Positions 43,101 to 56,301 of a stretch of 64,000 nucleotides of DNA are shown one piece after another. The position numbers and the translations under genes are program-made. The notes beneath the pieces are model-generated. The model ran no database searches, was not told the origin of the DNA, and worked only from the letters and a program-made list of their open reading frames with translations. Position 1 is the stretch's first letter. Each line of letters opens with the position of its first letter. Origin of the DNA: Cavenderia fasciculata (lineage: Eukaryota > Evosea > Eumycetozoa > Acytosteliales > Cavenderiaceae). The stretch spans positions 573,358-637,357 of the forward strand of contig NW_004457713.1 of the NCBI RefSeq assembly GCF_000203815.1, given 5' to 3'.

Positions 43101-46100
43101 TTGACAATTCAAAGTCATAGCATTATTCAATAATAGAGAGTATTGAACATTCTTTAATGGTACCAAAGTTGTAAATACAAAATTTACATAATTAATATCA
43201 ATCTTGTTTGTATTAATTTGAATTCCATCAATTACTAAAATTAAAAAGAAAAGAAGATTAATTTAATTGCTATGTTTTTTTCTTTCTTTTCATTTCTTTT
43301 CTATCATCTTGTTTACATACCACTATCTGAATGAACAGCGATTTCAGATTGAGCATTATCTTCATAATAATGTCCAACTACTACAATATCTATATCATTT
43401 CCACCAGTTTGGACGGTAGCAGTGTAACCGGTAGTATTAAAGACAAAGTCACCATCGACATGGACAGAGTAGACAATTGGTAATGAACCACCATCAATTA
43501 GACCATAGGCAACGGTTGCAGTGGTGGGAGTATTACTAATCAAATAGAGACGAGTCAATGAGAATGGATAACTGGTGGTAACATCTGTTTGAGGAGTAGG
43601 GAACATATTTCCAGTGACATCAATACCTTGGAATCTAACGGCATAGGTGGTATTTAAAGTGAGACCAGTTACAACTACAGTTCCAACCAATTCATTTACT
43701 TGGAATGTTTTATAAAATGTACTAGTATACCAAACTCTATAACTATTAAATATATAATTTGATACAAAACTAACTTGGAAACTTGATGATGTTATATATG
43801 TTATTGATGATGTTACTAGAAAAATTAAATTAAAAAAATATTAATATTATTATTATTATTATTTCTTTTTTCTCTTACATTGAATATTATTAAATGGTAA
43901 ATTTGGATTACCATATTCAATATCAATTTCATTTTCTGCATGGACGAAAATGACAAAATAACCAATTGAAACTTCCATTGTACATTGGGTGGCTGGGGTT
44001 TGTTGACATTGTGGTACACTTACTCCATTGAGTTTAATAGAGTATAGGGTGGTAGTGGTTGGTGCACCGTATTGAGCAGCGTATTTTACACTGAGATGTG
44101 TATCATTGAGAGAGACGAGGGTGACCATTTGACCAGCTGGGAAGTTGATGGATGGATAAGAAGTGACGACGATTTGAGAAGAGATGAGGTTGATTTGATT
44201 GTATGTTCCTTGGAAGAGGTATTGCGCAGATACTGTATAAGTGGTGCTTTCACTAACCAATGCCATCATTGAATAATCTGGATTGTCTGAATTCTCCAAA
44301 TCAGAGACACCTGTAACTTGATAGTCGAATAGAGGGAATCTAGCTGGAACAATTTGAGATGGCACGGCTGAGAAATAGATGGTTCTTGAAAGTGCCAAAT
44401 ATTCAATGGTTTGGGTCAAGACATAGGTAGAGACGGAGAATCCAAACTCAAAGGAATCGATTTGGTTTTGGATGGTGATCATGACATCAATGATTTCCGA
44501 TTGATTGGCTGTGATTGCACAGATACCCGATACTCCGTTACATTGGACAGCGTCTTGATACTTGAAAGTGTATGTTTTGGCGGCGGTTGGATTACTTCCA
44601 GTCAACGAGGCAAGGGTGACTTGGACCGATCCCAAAGCTGGATTGTAAACGGCAGCTGAAAAGGTGGCGTCCATGATACCGCGAGTAGTGGCGGGGGTAG
44701 TGGTAGTTTGATAGGTGTTGTCGGCGACAGAGTACATGACCACCTGGACAGAGTATTGTGTTTGTGGACTGAGATTTCTAATTTCACATGGTAGAGAAGT
44801 ACATTTGTCTTGACCATCGACCAAAACAAATGTTTGAATTGATCCAACCAACACTGGACTAGTAACAGCTTCAACGACGAAACCAGTTGCAAATGTAGTT
44901 ATAGTTGGTACAACGGTAAATGGTTTTGGTAGAGTTTTGAATGTTGAGATGGCACCATCTTTTTGTTGATCATTATTCACGACAGAGACCGAGTATTCAT
45001 AGGTTGTGTTGGCAGTAAGAGTACCGATGGCACAAGTAGCACCACCTACACCCCAACAACCGATCGACTGTTGTCCATTCAAAGAGATATAGTATTTGCT
45101 ACCTGCTCCTGAATTTCCAATTGGACAACCACCAGTAGAACCATAGGACACCGATACAGAGTTGACCGATGGAGTAGTGGAAAACGCTGACAATTGAAGA
45201 ATCAATGTATTGAATGTATTGGTAGACTGTAAAAATACGGTCGGTGGAACATTGACTTGGGAAATCTTGGCAAAGTAGGTGTATGGTGTACCCAATGTTG
45301 TAGTAATATTGACCACATTACCATTTTGAAGGGTTGTTGGATACCCTGTAAGTGAAAGACCATGTAATAATCCAAATGCATTTTGACTTGGTGAAATTGT
45401 AAATAATGTATATTCAGTAAACCAATTTATACTTACAGTTGCTATAAAACAAATAAATTAGTATATTTGTATTTGTATTTTTTTTTTTTTTCTTACATAC
45501 GTTGAGCAAAATTTGGTAAATAACGATCTAGAGTGAATACACTAAAGGTGTTTGATTGAGAGTTGACAACAACTTTATGGAAACCAAGGTAGGAGACTGG
45601 AATATTACATGATGCACTATTGCCAGGATTGTTCATGTTTTTACATGCAGTGAGAATGGCATCGTTGTAAACAACAGTGAAATTGAGTGGAAGAATGGAT
45701 GGAGTGTTGAAAGTGACGGAAAGAGCAGTACCAGAGTATGATCCTGGTGTGAGGACTGTATCTGTCCATTGTTGAGTCTTGAGTGTTGCAGTTGGACTGG
45801 TTTGAAGAGTAACTGACTGTGCATTGAAAAATTCCATATCAAGAGAATAAGCTGAAGCAATATTCAAACCAGACATGGTACATGGACTTCCATAAACAAC
45901 TGATTGACAAACAATACCTCCATTCAATTTATAGGTTACAGTTGTTGGTACACCTGTTTGTAATGTGTATTGACCTGTAACTACCAAATCAGTTGGTGAA
46001 ATTGAATTTATCTTTACATTTGTATATGCATCTAAAAAGAAAGAAATAAAAAGAAAAAAGAAACGAAAAAATTAATATTATTATTATTAATAATTTTTTT

Positions 46101-47610
46101 GTTTTTTTTACATACGTTGAGTTAAGAATAATTTTCTTTGAGTACTTTGACTAAACCCATCATCCATTACCATTCGGACACGATAATAACTGTATTGGTC
46201 AAGAACGTAGGTTGGGGTGGTCAAGTCACATACATAGGGGACCAAACCAGTTGGTTGGACGCATCCGGAAGCTTCAACTTGAAGAAGTGAGCTTTGATAG
46301 AATACCTTCATACCAAGAGTATCGACGCTGCCACCAGTGTAAACGGGCTTGACGGGAATGGAATTATAGGTGATGATACCGGCGGTATCAATATCGGTCA
46401 ATTTAACCGATGCGGGGAGTGGAGTGGTGTAGACAAATTGTTTGGACAATATGTTATTCTTGACGGCATAGATGGTGAGGTTGACTGGTGCACCGGAAGC
46501 AGTGACCGATTGATTGGGGATCTTGCAAGCTGTCACCACTGATGCACAAGTAAACTCATTGTTGTTCATGAAATATTTGGCAGAGACACCAGTATCAACG
46601 GTAATGAGAAAGTAAAAGTTGGATGTTGTAATGGTAGAGGTTTGGATCGATGCAGCGAGTGTTGGAATATCGATAAATGATGAAAGGGTGGAGACGGTGG
46701 CCGTAGAGCTACCATACGCCTCTACCTTGAATTGAATGGGATAGGTTGAATAGGTAGCTGTACACGTCATGACAGCTGGCACGTTGGTCAACCCACATGC
46801 ACCGACCGACACACCACCGGCATCAACCATATTAAGATTGAAACGTGGTATGATCGATGTGTAGGGTGTAGCTCCCAATACCAATTTCAATCCACTCGGT
46901 CCGTTGTAGGTGTTGGTGACAGTTGGCACAAAGGCGGGCACAGGAACATACAACTTGAATGAAAAGTGTGTCTTGGTGCAAGTATCCATCGATGTGGCTG
47001 GTTTCGAGTAGGTGGCACAGTTTGGACCAGACTGAATGTTGGGTGTCGAATTTGTATCGATTGAGAAACTTTTCTTGATCATCAAGTCGGAACGTGCACA
47101 TGTCGAGGGCAAGAGGATGACTTGGATGTTGTTGGGTGCGTACTTGGCGCACGATGTATCCATACTAATCTCGTAAAAGTAGTAGCCGGCCACTGGAAGG
47201 AGCACCTCTTCGTCTCCGAGCGTTGTGACGGTCACACCGTCACTGCATTCGCCTACGGTGGCGGCAAAGAGTGTGCTTTCTACGAGCACACCATTATTGT
47301 TGAAAAAGGTGTCTGGTATGACCGATGGAGTGGTACAAGTCGAGTCATTGTAAGATGTCTGTGCCATAACACCGCCGATCAACTGATAGTTGTAGTAATA
47401 GTCGATAGCCGATCCATTCAGATTCAATGCTTTAAAGCATACACCTACTTTTGCGTGTGTTACTCTGACAACTGTAGCCGAACTTGCACATGTCGATTTC
47501 TCCTCTATACGTACAATAGTAGATTCTACTACATTATTAATAAACAAAGACAACAAACATAATAATGATAAAAATACAAATACTAAAGTATTATTATTGT
47601 ATATTTTCAT
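40140..47610 (-). CDS. giant type I membrane protein: beta-sandwich (FN3-like) repeats, EGF-like motif, ComC-type domain
   Basis: Five exons (46116-47610, 45501-46031, 43879-45441, 43321-43815, 40140-43234) close to 2,392 residues; introns are 59-86 bp and all GT..AG. A signal peptide (core LVFVFLSLLCLLSLFI, to about residue 30) starts the protein. The ectodomain is mostly repeats of about 80-100 residues built on the pattern Y-x-V-x-L-x-G ... C-x(5-8)-C-x-I/V-x-x-L-x-P/A-x-T-x-Y, an FN3-like sandwich with one disulfide. An EGF-like motif (CLNNGTCQSGYCVCIKGYDGPQC) is at about 2060-2083. The following region to about 2330, with SITEVDVNG and WKLILNN, resembles the ComC supersandwich domain. 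One membrane segment (about 2340-2364) precedes a basic 28-residue tail. ComC/Tgr-type proteins mediate cell-cell communication and adhesion in dictyostelid development; that role here is inferred. Confidence 0.85.
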
Positions 47611-47951
47611 TTTTTGAGTGTGTGAAAGGGGAGTGTACTATAGTGATTATAAAAAAAAAATAATAATAGTATTCTAGTCACTGCTAACCCCAACAAATAC
47701 TATGTTATGTATGTATGTATATATGTATGTATGATACGCTGTTTCTACTATGTTTTATAAAATATAGAATTATATAAATAAGTAATAAATGTGTATGTGT
47801 ATATGTATTTAGAGATAAGAAGAAGAAGAAGAAGAAGATATAATTATAGAATGTTTGTTCGAAACGGCTGTTGTGTTGTGATGTTTGGTTTGGTTAGGAT
47901 TGTCTGTTAACTTTTAGTAGCGTGTGACCCTTTGTTCAACGACGATCAAGA

Positions 47952-48227
47952 TTAACAAGATGTAGCACCGATGACCATACGAGAATGTGTGTGTTTCAAA
48001 AAAATATCATCTGCAGCTGGGCTTGCACGACATAGGCTAACGGCAACACCACCCATCACGTGCATCGATTGTTTTTTTATGTTGTATTTTCTCACGATTT
48101 TATGGCAATCAACGATTAGGGTTTGATTCGACGAATGTCCCATTCTGAGCTGTATTGTAGGGTTGTGCAAAAATAAAAAGGGAGGGAATCCTTCAAAGAT
48201 ATGTCCTGATATGGTGATTGAAACCAT
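47952..48227 (-). CDS. doubtful small ORF in the cudA upstream region
   Basis: The frame from the ATG at 48225-48227 encodes 91 residues ending in ATSC; the frame is open for a further 37 codons upstream but has no ATG there. It contains LRMGHSSNQTLIVDCHKIVRKY and HVMGGVAVSLCRASPAADD, which look more protein-like than most spurious frames here. I recognise no domain, no membrane segment and no splice context. The block stands out in base composition from its AT-rich flanks. It may be a real small gene, part of a non-coding RNA, or chance. Confidence 0.15.
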   Translation of the reverse strand: MVSITISGHIFEGFPPFLFLHNPTIQLRMGHSSNQTLIVDCHKIVRKYNIKKQSMHVMGGVAVSLCRASPAADDIFLKHTHSRMVIGATSC

Positions 48228-48671
48228 CGATGGATGGATTGGAGCCTTATTAATTGAGTTGCAAAGATAGAAACACTCAACACAATTACAACACGACAAC
48301 AACAACAACAATAGACAATAGACAATTACCAGATTCACTCAAAAAGAACAAATATAATTCAAAGATCATGTGTGTGATGAGTGAGTAGTATAGTTACTAT
48401 GTGACTATCTATTCTCTCTCTTGATGTTTGATGGAGGACATTGTGTTTTACTATAATAGGTTATATCTATCTATCTGTAACAACAACAGACAACAAGAAC
48501 GACGACAGACACTCCACAAACAACACATCATACCACCGCTGCAATAAACAAAAAGAGTAGTAACAAAAGAGAGAGAGAGAGAAAACAATAGAACACCAGG
48601 TGGATGATAGACTGTTTAGGATGGATGGTAGGATAGTCAGTCGGTCGAGTAAACCAACACTATCACACACA

Positions 48672-48690
48672 CCCCCCCCCCCCCCCCCCC
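48672..48690 (+). repeat. homopolymer run of 19 C
   Basis: An uninterrupted run of 19 C follows a short CA repeat. It is unusual in a genome where nearly all homopolymers are A or T. The minus strand would be a G run able to form a G-quadruplex. Confidence 0.95.
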
Positions 48691-50042
48691 ACTGTTTGAC
48701 TTGTCCAATGCGTGGATGGATTGGATGGATCATGTGGTGTGGGTGATCAAATACAACATACATTATATGTGTATAAATATGTATATAGAGATCATAGAGA
48801 TACACTCATTATGGTATAGATTCACTGTAAGTACTGATACATCCCAAAACAACAACAACAACATGATCACAACAACCACCATACCATACACATTCAAACA
48901 TTCTATCTATTCATGTGAAAATGTGGAGGATGGAATAGAGAGGATGGGATGAATAGAGACTGAATGGATGGATGGATGGAGATAATGAATACAACATCAA
49001 GGAACAAAAAGACAGATTCAAACAAAAACAACAATAACAACCAAAAGTGGATATTATTTTAAAATCATTTTATTTGGTTGCCATTTATCATTCCACATCC
49101 ATCCATTCACATTCACATTCATATTCATATTCACATCATTCATTCTTTTTATTAATAATAGTACAATCAACAATCACGAATCATTATCATTAATATTTAA
49201 TATTCACTCAAACTCAAAAATTTAAAACCTTGGTTTACAAATATATAGTTACATCAAAGACAATAGCAGAGCAAAGAGAGAGAGAGTAAGAATAAGTAAT
49301 ACAAGACTGAAGAAGAAATTCATTTTTGTAGAATATCATTTTTCCAACACTACTGTGTTTGTGTGTGTGTATGTATTATTATTTTTTTAATCACTTGTTT
49401 TATTGTATATATACTACTCACCCTACATATATGCACATACGCACCTGACTTTTTTTTTTTTTTTCCACACACACATACACTATTTATTTTTATATCCACG
49501 ATGAATCAATTTACAACCTAATTAATATTAATATATTAATATTACTATTATTATTATCAAATTACAAATATTCTTGGTTAATTTTTGATATTGATTTACA
49601 AATTTATTTTTTTGATTTGATAGTTTGTAATAATAATAATAATAATAATAATAATTATCCATCATATTTTTTTTTTGTTGTTGCAAAGTCGATTTGTCAT
49701 TCTACATAATTCTATAACAACCACCACATTGTTCCTTTACCTCCTCCTCCTCTTCGATCATTATTCTCATACACACTTTTTCTTTTATTCATTTCCCTAC
49801 CTTTTTTGTTTATAATTTTTTTTTGATCCCATTGTCGTTTATTATTCCTAACTTTTCTATAGCTAATCAATCAATCAATCAATCAAATAATCAATCAAAT
49901 ATTAATATTAAATTTTTAGAATTTACAATTATAAAGAGATAGACAGATAGATAGATAGATTCAATCAAACTTCCAGTTCAATCAATCACAAGAACAAAAA
50001 CAAAACTCCCTTTCTCCTTTCAAGTTTTTATAAATTTGATTT

Positions 50043-50131
50043 GTAAGTACTATACCAAAAATAATAAATAATAATAATAATAAACTATGTGTATTAATTT
50101 TTAATTTATTTATTTATTATTTTGATTATAG
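50043..50131 (+). other. probable 5' UTR intron of cudA
   Basis: GTAAGT at 50043 and TTATAG ending at 50131 bracket 89 bp of very AT-rich DNA, the same size and composition as the coding introns in this window. It lies 30 bp before the cudA start codon. Confidence 0.6.
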
Positions 50132-50161
50132 AAACTTTTTTTTTTTTTTTTCAAAAGAGAG

Positions 50162-51788
50162 ATGAGTTTAATGGTAAATAATCATCCATACCAAACTATG
50201 GATGTATATGGAAATGGAATGATTCAACAAATGCATCCCAATACATATGTTGGCATGCATCCATCTCAAATGGCTGGTGTTGTTCCACATCTCCAACACC
50301 TTCAAGCACAAGGAATGCAGGGTTCATCATCTGCCATGAACTCACCCGTTGTCATTACCGGTGCCAATAATATTAATAATAATAATAATAATAATAATGG
50401 AGTTGTGGGAACACCAGTATCTCAACCTACACCTGCTATCATATCATCGGGTTCGCCATCCGCCAACTCACAATCAACCTCACCAAGTACACTCAATCAA
50501 TCGAGTAACAAGAGAATGGCAATTACTCAACAGACATGTTTGGTTGAGGAAAAGTTCTCAAAAAATGGTGTACAAAAGAATGTACATGTTGTCGTCAAGA
50601 ATAATCCATTCCTACTCACACTTACTCTTTATGACAAGTCACTCAACTTTCACCATTTGTCACCTGAAGTGCAGCTAGTGTACGACAGTGAGAATCTTAA
50701 AGAGGTTGACTCGGCCACTATGAAACCCTTAGAGTACAAGACACGTGCCAACGAGGATGGTGACCAGCTGACCGTTGAACTGCGTATCAAAGTATTGTCC
50801 AGCCAGCTTGAAGACATGTTGTTCCGTGCCCGTGTCAAAATCATCGACCCTCGCACCCGAAAGGAGATCACCGGGCTCGCAGTCATCACTCACCCCATCA
50901 GAGTCGTCTCCAAGCCCGACCAAGTCAAGAAAAAGGCCAAAAAGAGAAAGAGAGCTCCAACAGACTCACTCATGGATACTCTTAACCGTTTGGAACATCA
51001 ACAAAAAGAACAACAACGTTTATTAAAGAAATTATGTAATTTTGATAAAGAGAATAATGTTGGTCCTCAAACAAATAATAATAATCAAGATAATAATAAT
51101 AATAGTGATAATAATACAACCGAATCAATATCAACTACATCAACAGCATTGGCAACGACTGAACAACAACAACAACAAGTAGTAACAGTAGATGAAGATG
51201 AAAAAGAATCAACTAATAATAACAAGTTGGAAAAGGATGATTTCCAAAGAGCATTTAAAGATTTTATTGGTGCTTTTAAACAATTACAATGTATGGATCC
51301 AGATGGAGCAGACAGTGCATTCAAAATCAATACTTGTGCAACCGATGCACAAACCATGTGTGAAATATTGGAGCTTGTCAAAGCAGAGTTGAAAAAAGAA
51401 GAACAAATCAAAGATTCTCAACAATGCCCCAATGGAAATGATTATAGTAATGTAGATTCACCTCAAAAGCCCGCTAATACAACAACACAATCAACTTCAG
51501 AATCACTCCAACAACAACAAAATAATTATGATTCATATTTTAATATGTTTACAAATGCAAATGCTGTAGTCCCACAAGTTGATATTTCTCAACCTCAACA
51601 ACAACAATCAAATAATAATACAAATAGTAATAATAATAATAATAATAATACAACTACTACACCAGTTGTTAATATTAATAATGTAACAAATACAGTAGTT
51701 CCATCTCCATCATTAAAATCAAATAATAATACAAACAACACAAATAATTCAAACAATTCAAATGAATTACAACAACAACAACAACAGC

Positions 51789-51838
<50 letters not shown>

Positions 51839-52348
51839 ATGTTACAACAACAATTATTACAACAACAACAACAGCAACAACAACAACAACAAGCAGCCGC
51901 AGCAGCTGCAATGTACCAACAACAAATCCAACAATACCAAATGCAACAATTACAATACCATCAACAAATTCAACAACAATTGGCAGCTGCATCACAAGTC
52001 CAACAACAACAGCAACAACAACCAACCACAGCAACAACAGTTGAACAACAACTCTATTTCCAACATTTACATCAACAACAACTTATGCAACAACAACTCC
52101 ATCAACAACGTCTAATTCAACAACAAATCCAACAACAGCAACAACAACAACATATGATTCTATCACAACAAGTCCCATCTGTACCAATACCATCCAACAA
52201 CAATAATAACAATACGACTCTTAATAATAATAATATGAATGCACCATCAACAACAGCCGATCAACAATTAAATAGTACTTTTATTGATTTGAATTCCGGA
52301 TCATTTTTAAATTTCCCTTTCGCTGATCTAGGTTTCCAATCTGTTTAA
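50162..52348 (+). CDS. cudA: CudA transcription factor (culmination defective A family)
   Basis: One coding exon encodes 728 residues; the start (MSLMVNNHPYQTMD) follows AGAG and a poly-T tract. The conserved core at about 120-290 contains ACLVEEKFSKNG-type sequence (TCLVEEKFSKNG here), NPFLLTLTLYD, LEYKTRANEDGDQL, ITHPIRVVSKPDQ, the basic stretch KKKAKKRKR and PTDSLMDTLNRLEHQQKEQQ. These are the hallmarks of D. discoideum CudA, a nuclear DNA-binding protein distantly related to STAT that is needed for prespore gene expression and culmination. A second conserved part (about 355-425, DDFQRAFKDFIGAFKQLQ, CDAQTMCEILELVK-like) follows an Asn/Gln-rich spacer. The C-terminal 300 residues are almost all Gln and Asn, including a run of over 20 CAA codons, ending LNFPFADLGFQSV, a possible activation motif. 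Confidence 0.95.
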
Positions 52349-52456
52349 AAAAAAGAACAAAAAAATATTAAAAAATAAATCTAATCATATTAATTAAATA
52401 CATAACGTTTCTTTTAATTTATTCTCTCAAAGAATATAAATATAAACTTAATTTAT

Positions 52457-55400
52457 TTATTTCTTTTTGTTGTTTGCTAATGGTTTTACTTGTGGTGGTT
52501 TTGAATTTGATTTTAATGGTGGGGCTTTCTTTTTTGGTTTCTCTTCCTCCTCTTCACTATTACTAAAATCTTGAGATGAGTCTGAATCCGAGTCTTCTTC
52601 ACTACTTGAATTATCATCTTGAGATGAATCTTCATCCTCTTCATCGTCATCACTAATATCCATTTTGTTATTCTTTTTCGCTGGTGCTCTTTTAGCAGAT
52701 GGTTTAGATTTTGGAGGTGGTGCTTTCTTTGTAGATGAGGATTTGGTATTTTTCTTTTGTTTGGACTTTGTTTCTTCTTCTTCTTCACTACTACTACTAT
52801 TAATACTATTATTTTTATCATCTATTGATTCTTTTGATTGTGAATTGTTGTTATTATTATTATTATTTTGAATTAAAGATGATATTGATTGATTATCATC
52901 ATCATGATGTGAATTATTATTATTATTATTATCTTCATTATTATTATTATTAATACCATTGGGAACTTTAATTTTAAAATTAGAATCCATTTTATCATTT
53001 TGATCTAAAACCAAATTATGTTCATTTGCCAAATGTAAAACGAAAATAAATGCCATTGAAATGGGGACATCTTGTCTGACACCTCTAAGATCATCAACCA
53101 AATTTGAGAAATTATTTGTAAATTTACATGTATCCGTTGTTGTTGTTGTTGATGTTGTTGACTCTGTTTCTTGATTTGTTTGACTAGATTCTATATCATT
53201 ATCTTCAAGTTGATTATTTTCAAGGATTTCTTGTTCTTGTTCTTGTTGGGCGGTAGCTTCTTTTTTTTTATTCTTTTCAATTAAATTCCAAAGCGTTTGT
53301 TTGAGGAATTTAACATTGATGGATTTGGGACCTCTGGCATAAGTGATACCACTTGCAAGTCTAGTATTGTTGTTGTTGTTTGGATCTAAACTATATTGAC
53401 CACCAAATGCACCGATTGACATACCAGTTGCTGATACACCATTGTTGGCAATCATGTCACTGACACTACCTCCAATTCCATTTCCAACGCCACTAGAGTC
53501 ACCCCAGTCTCCCAAATCATCATACACTCCACCAACATTGTCAGCGGACCCATTGATAGTATTGTCATTGAGCATTTGCGAGCTGAGGAAATCACTCTCT
53601 CCTCCAAACCCACCTCCCATCTGGTCATTGTCAAAGTCATCTTCATCACCGTCATCTACACCACCAACATTGTCTTGTCCATCCTCTCCATCCTCGTTGT
53701 GATGTTCTCTATCTCTTTCTCTTTCTTTTTCTTTTTGGTTTGGAGGGTAAAGTGAAGCTAAAAACTCGTCACGTCGACTAAGTGGTGGGATGATCCACTT
53801 TGGTTTGTTGAATAGTCTACATAGTTGCTTAATGTCGTATTGAATGTCGGGTGCCATGGTGGTGGTGGACCCACCAGCCTTTCTGAGCATGGCGTCAGTC
53901 AACACGGTCGAATTCTTTCCTTTGGGTGGTTCAAACATTGAGTTTGGTGGAGGTGGAGCATCAAAATCGATAAATGTATTTGATTTTTTCTTTTTGGTTG
54001 TTTTTTTCTTTTTATCTCCCGTACCACCACTCTCCAAACCACCATCATCTATTGCGTTGTTGTTTGTATTGTTATTATTTCCACCAATACTTGGTCGAGA
54101 ACGTAACCTCCAACTCTTGGTAGCATTTAGATTTCTCATGGGACCTTCGAGTACATCGTCCCAGTCATCTTGATCATCTACAATACCAACACCCATCTCT
54201 CCATACTCGGTACCATTTTTCTTTTCATCGTCGTCATCCATACCCATCTTGTTGATTGAATCTTGATTGAGATTTGAAAATATTGGATCATTTGGTACAA
54301 AGTCATCGCCACCAATACCACCACCACCAATTTGATCATTTATATCATCATCATCAAGATGATCAAAATGATCATCAAAATGACCATCTTGAGCGGCTGC
54401 AGCAACAGCAAACTTTTCTTCTGCATCCAAATCAATTTCACCACCTGCCATTTCATTATCCAACATTGCTGCCAATTCTTCTTCTTCTGTCATCTTTGTT
54501 TCAATCTTTTTTATACCATTATTTTGATTTTGATTCTGATTATTATTATTATTAATATCTTGATCAAAATGTTTAAATTGAATAAAACTATTAAATTGTG
54601 GACAGAGAGCAGGTGTATTCAATTTCTTGATAATTGAAAATATATTGTTGAATGGTTGTAAATTGACTATTTTGGTATTAGGCATTTCTTCTACTTCCTG
54701 TTCTTCTTCTTTTAATGATCCATTATCTTGTGGTTGATTATGACTATCTGAACTATCAAAAATGATTTTATAATGACTATTGACTGACAATTTGTTCATG
54801 AGTAAACCGGCAACACCACCAGCATCAAATGCAGCCGATGTTTTGTGAAACAATGGATCAGTCATAAAAGTAACATCAAACTTTTTACAATTGATATTGT
54901 TGATGTTTGATTCGAGGGTACTTGCACCACTTTTCTTTTTCTTCTTGTCTTTTGTTTTGGCGATTGGGTTACCTTCTTCATCGAGTTCTTCTTCCTGATC
55001 ATCTTTGCTCTGTCCCTCTCCATCTTCTCCATCTTCGTTTGGTGGCATGTCCTTTCTCGATCTCGTCATCTCACCCCACATCCTGTAGGTATCAGTCATG
55101 ACAGAATCGACACGCGACGAATAAATCTTTATCGTAGCATCCAACATACCCGAAACTTTTTGGAAATTAGTTTCTCCTTCTTCTCCATCTCTATTATTGA
55201 TTGTTTGATTTTGTATTACATCATCAATGTGATCAATCAATTTTAATCCCCATGTATTCTTTTGATTAATTTTCTAGAATGAAAAATAAATAAATAAAAA
55301 GTAAATAAATAGAAATAGAAATAGAATAATAATCATCAATTATTATTATTTACTTCTAATACTTACATTCTCTGTTGATAATTTAATACAATTGGAATAG

Positions 55401-55885
55401 ATTTCAGAGATTTGTTGATTTGATAATAATGATTTGGTTGTTGAAGGTGTACTTGGAATTTGAGGTCCATTTAAACTAATATTATTATTATTATTATTAT
55501 TATTATTGTTTGTTAAAGATGAACTAGTTCTAGGAGGAAGGATTGATTTTCTTTTTGATTTTGGTATTGCTGATAGTTGTTGTTTAACATTTCTAATGTT
55601 ATTGTTATTGTTGGATGATTCAATGTTGTCTTCTTCTTCATCTGTATTATTACCATCATCTTCTTCCTCCTCTGATGAATAATCTTTCTTTTTAGTAGCA
55701 GTTGTTGATGATGATGATGATTGTTTCTTTTTGTTGTTGTTGTTGTTGTTAACAACTACTTTATCAGTATCTTCATCTTCAAAATCTTCATTATCTAATT
55801 CTATATTGTTTGCACCACTCTTTGTATTATTATTATTACTATCTTTTAGTGCAAATCCAACAGATAATCTTCTTTTGGTGATCAT
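52457..55885 (-). CDS. ncaph: condensin complex subunit 2 (CAP-H / Barren, kleisin)
   Basis: Two exons (55367-55885 and 52457-55273, GTAAGT..TTCTAG, phase 0) give 1,111 residues. The N-terminal kleisin region follows a disordered Asn/Ser/Glu stretch: INQKNTWGLKLIDHIDD, FQKVSGMLDATIKIYSSRVD, then CKKFDVTFMTDPLFHKTSAAFD, all diagnostic of Barren/CAP-H. The middle has the conserved MRNLNATKSWRLR phrase and FDAPPPPNSMF. The later region (DAMLRKAGG, LCRLFNKPKWIIPP, ITYARGPKSINVKFLKQTLW, ISMAFIFVLHLANEHNLVL) is the part that binds SMC and CAP-D/G partners. The C-terminal tail after about 1000 is Asn, Ser, Glu and Lys-rich and probably disordered. The protein closes the SMC2/SMC4 ring to compact mitotic chromosomes. 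It converges on cudA, with 108 bp between the stop codons. Confidence 0.95.
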
Positions 55886-56301
55886 TCTTCTTTAAATTAA
55901 AGATATCTATATTGTCTTTTTGTGTCTATCTATCTTGTGTCTTGTATCGTTGTTTAATTTTAATAATATATGCTCTGAGGGATGATACTGTATGGATCTT
56001 GAAAAATGGGAGGGACAATTTTTTGTTTTCTAGTAAAACTTTTTAATAAATTTTATTTATTTAATAATAGTATTAATATTTTGATACCAAAGCTTGATTT
56101 CTATCCAACGAATGAAGGATACTACTTATTATATTTTTTAAAAATATTTTCTAATGATTCAATATTGAGAAGCTAAATTAATTTTAAATTAAAGTTTTAT
56201 TTGTCTTTCTCTATGCAAATTAAAATATGCATATGATGATCTGAAGATGCTTTCATTCATTCGATTCAAACAAATATCATAAGATCGAATCATAGATAGA
56301 T
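55886..56301. promoter_or_regulatory. divergent promoter region (CAP-H / NDUFAF3-like)
   Basis: These 416 AT-rich bp lie between divergently transcribed genes and should contain both promoters. Poly-T/AT runs at 56040-56080 and 56120-56200 are the main feature; no site is recognised. Confidence 0.35.

Larger units (their letters stand above)
47611..50161. promoter_or_regulatory. 2.5-kb divergent intergenic region upstream of cudA
   Basis: This is the longest non-coding gap in the window, between the surface-protein gene (minus) and cudA (plus). Next to the surface-protein start lie ATGT repeats. The block at 47850-48340 is less AT-rich and carries an open frame on the minus strand (separate entry). 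It is followed by a run of 19 C at 48672-48690, GT-rich motifs (GTGTGGGTG near 48737), CAA and CATTCA repeats, and long T runs. A probable 5' UTR intron ends just before cudA. Size and complexity fit a gene with elaborate spatial control. Confidence 0.5.

Noticed and set aside
51675-52115. Val-rich and Asn-rich frames within cudA
   Set aside because: They are the other phases of the CAA/AAT repeats in the CudA Gln/Asn-rich region.
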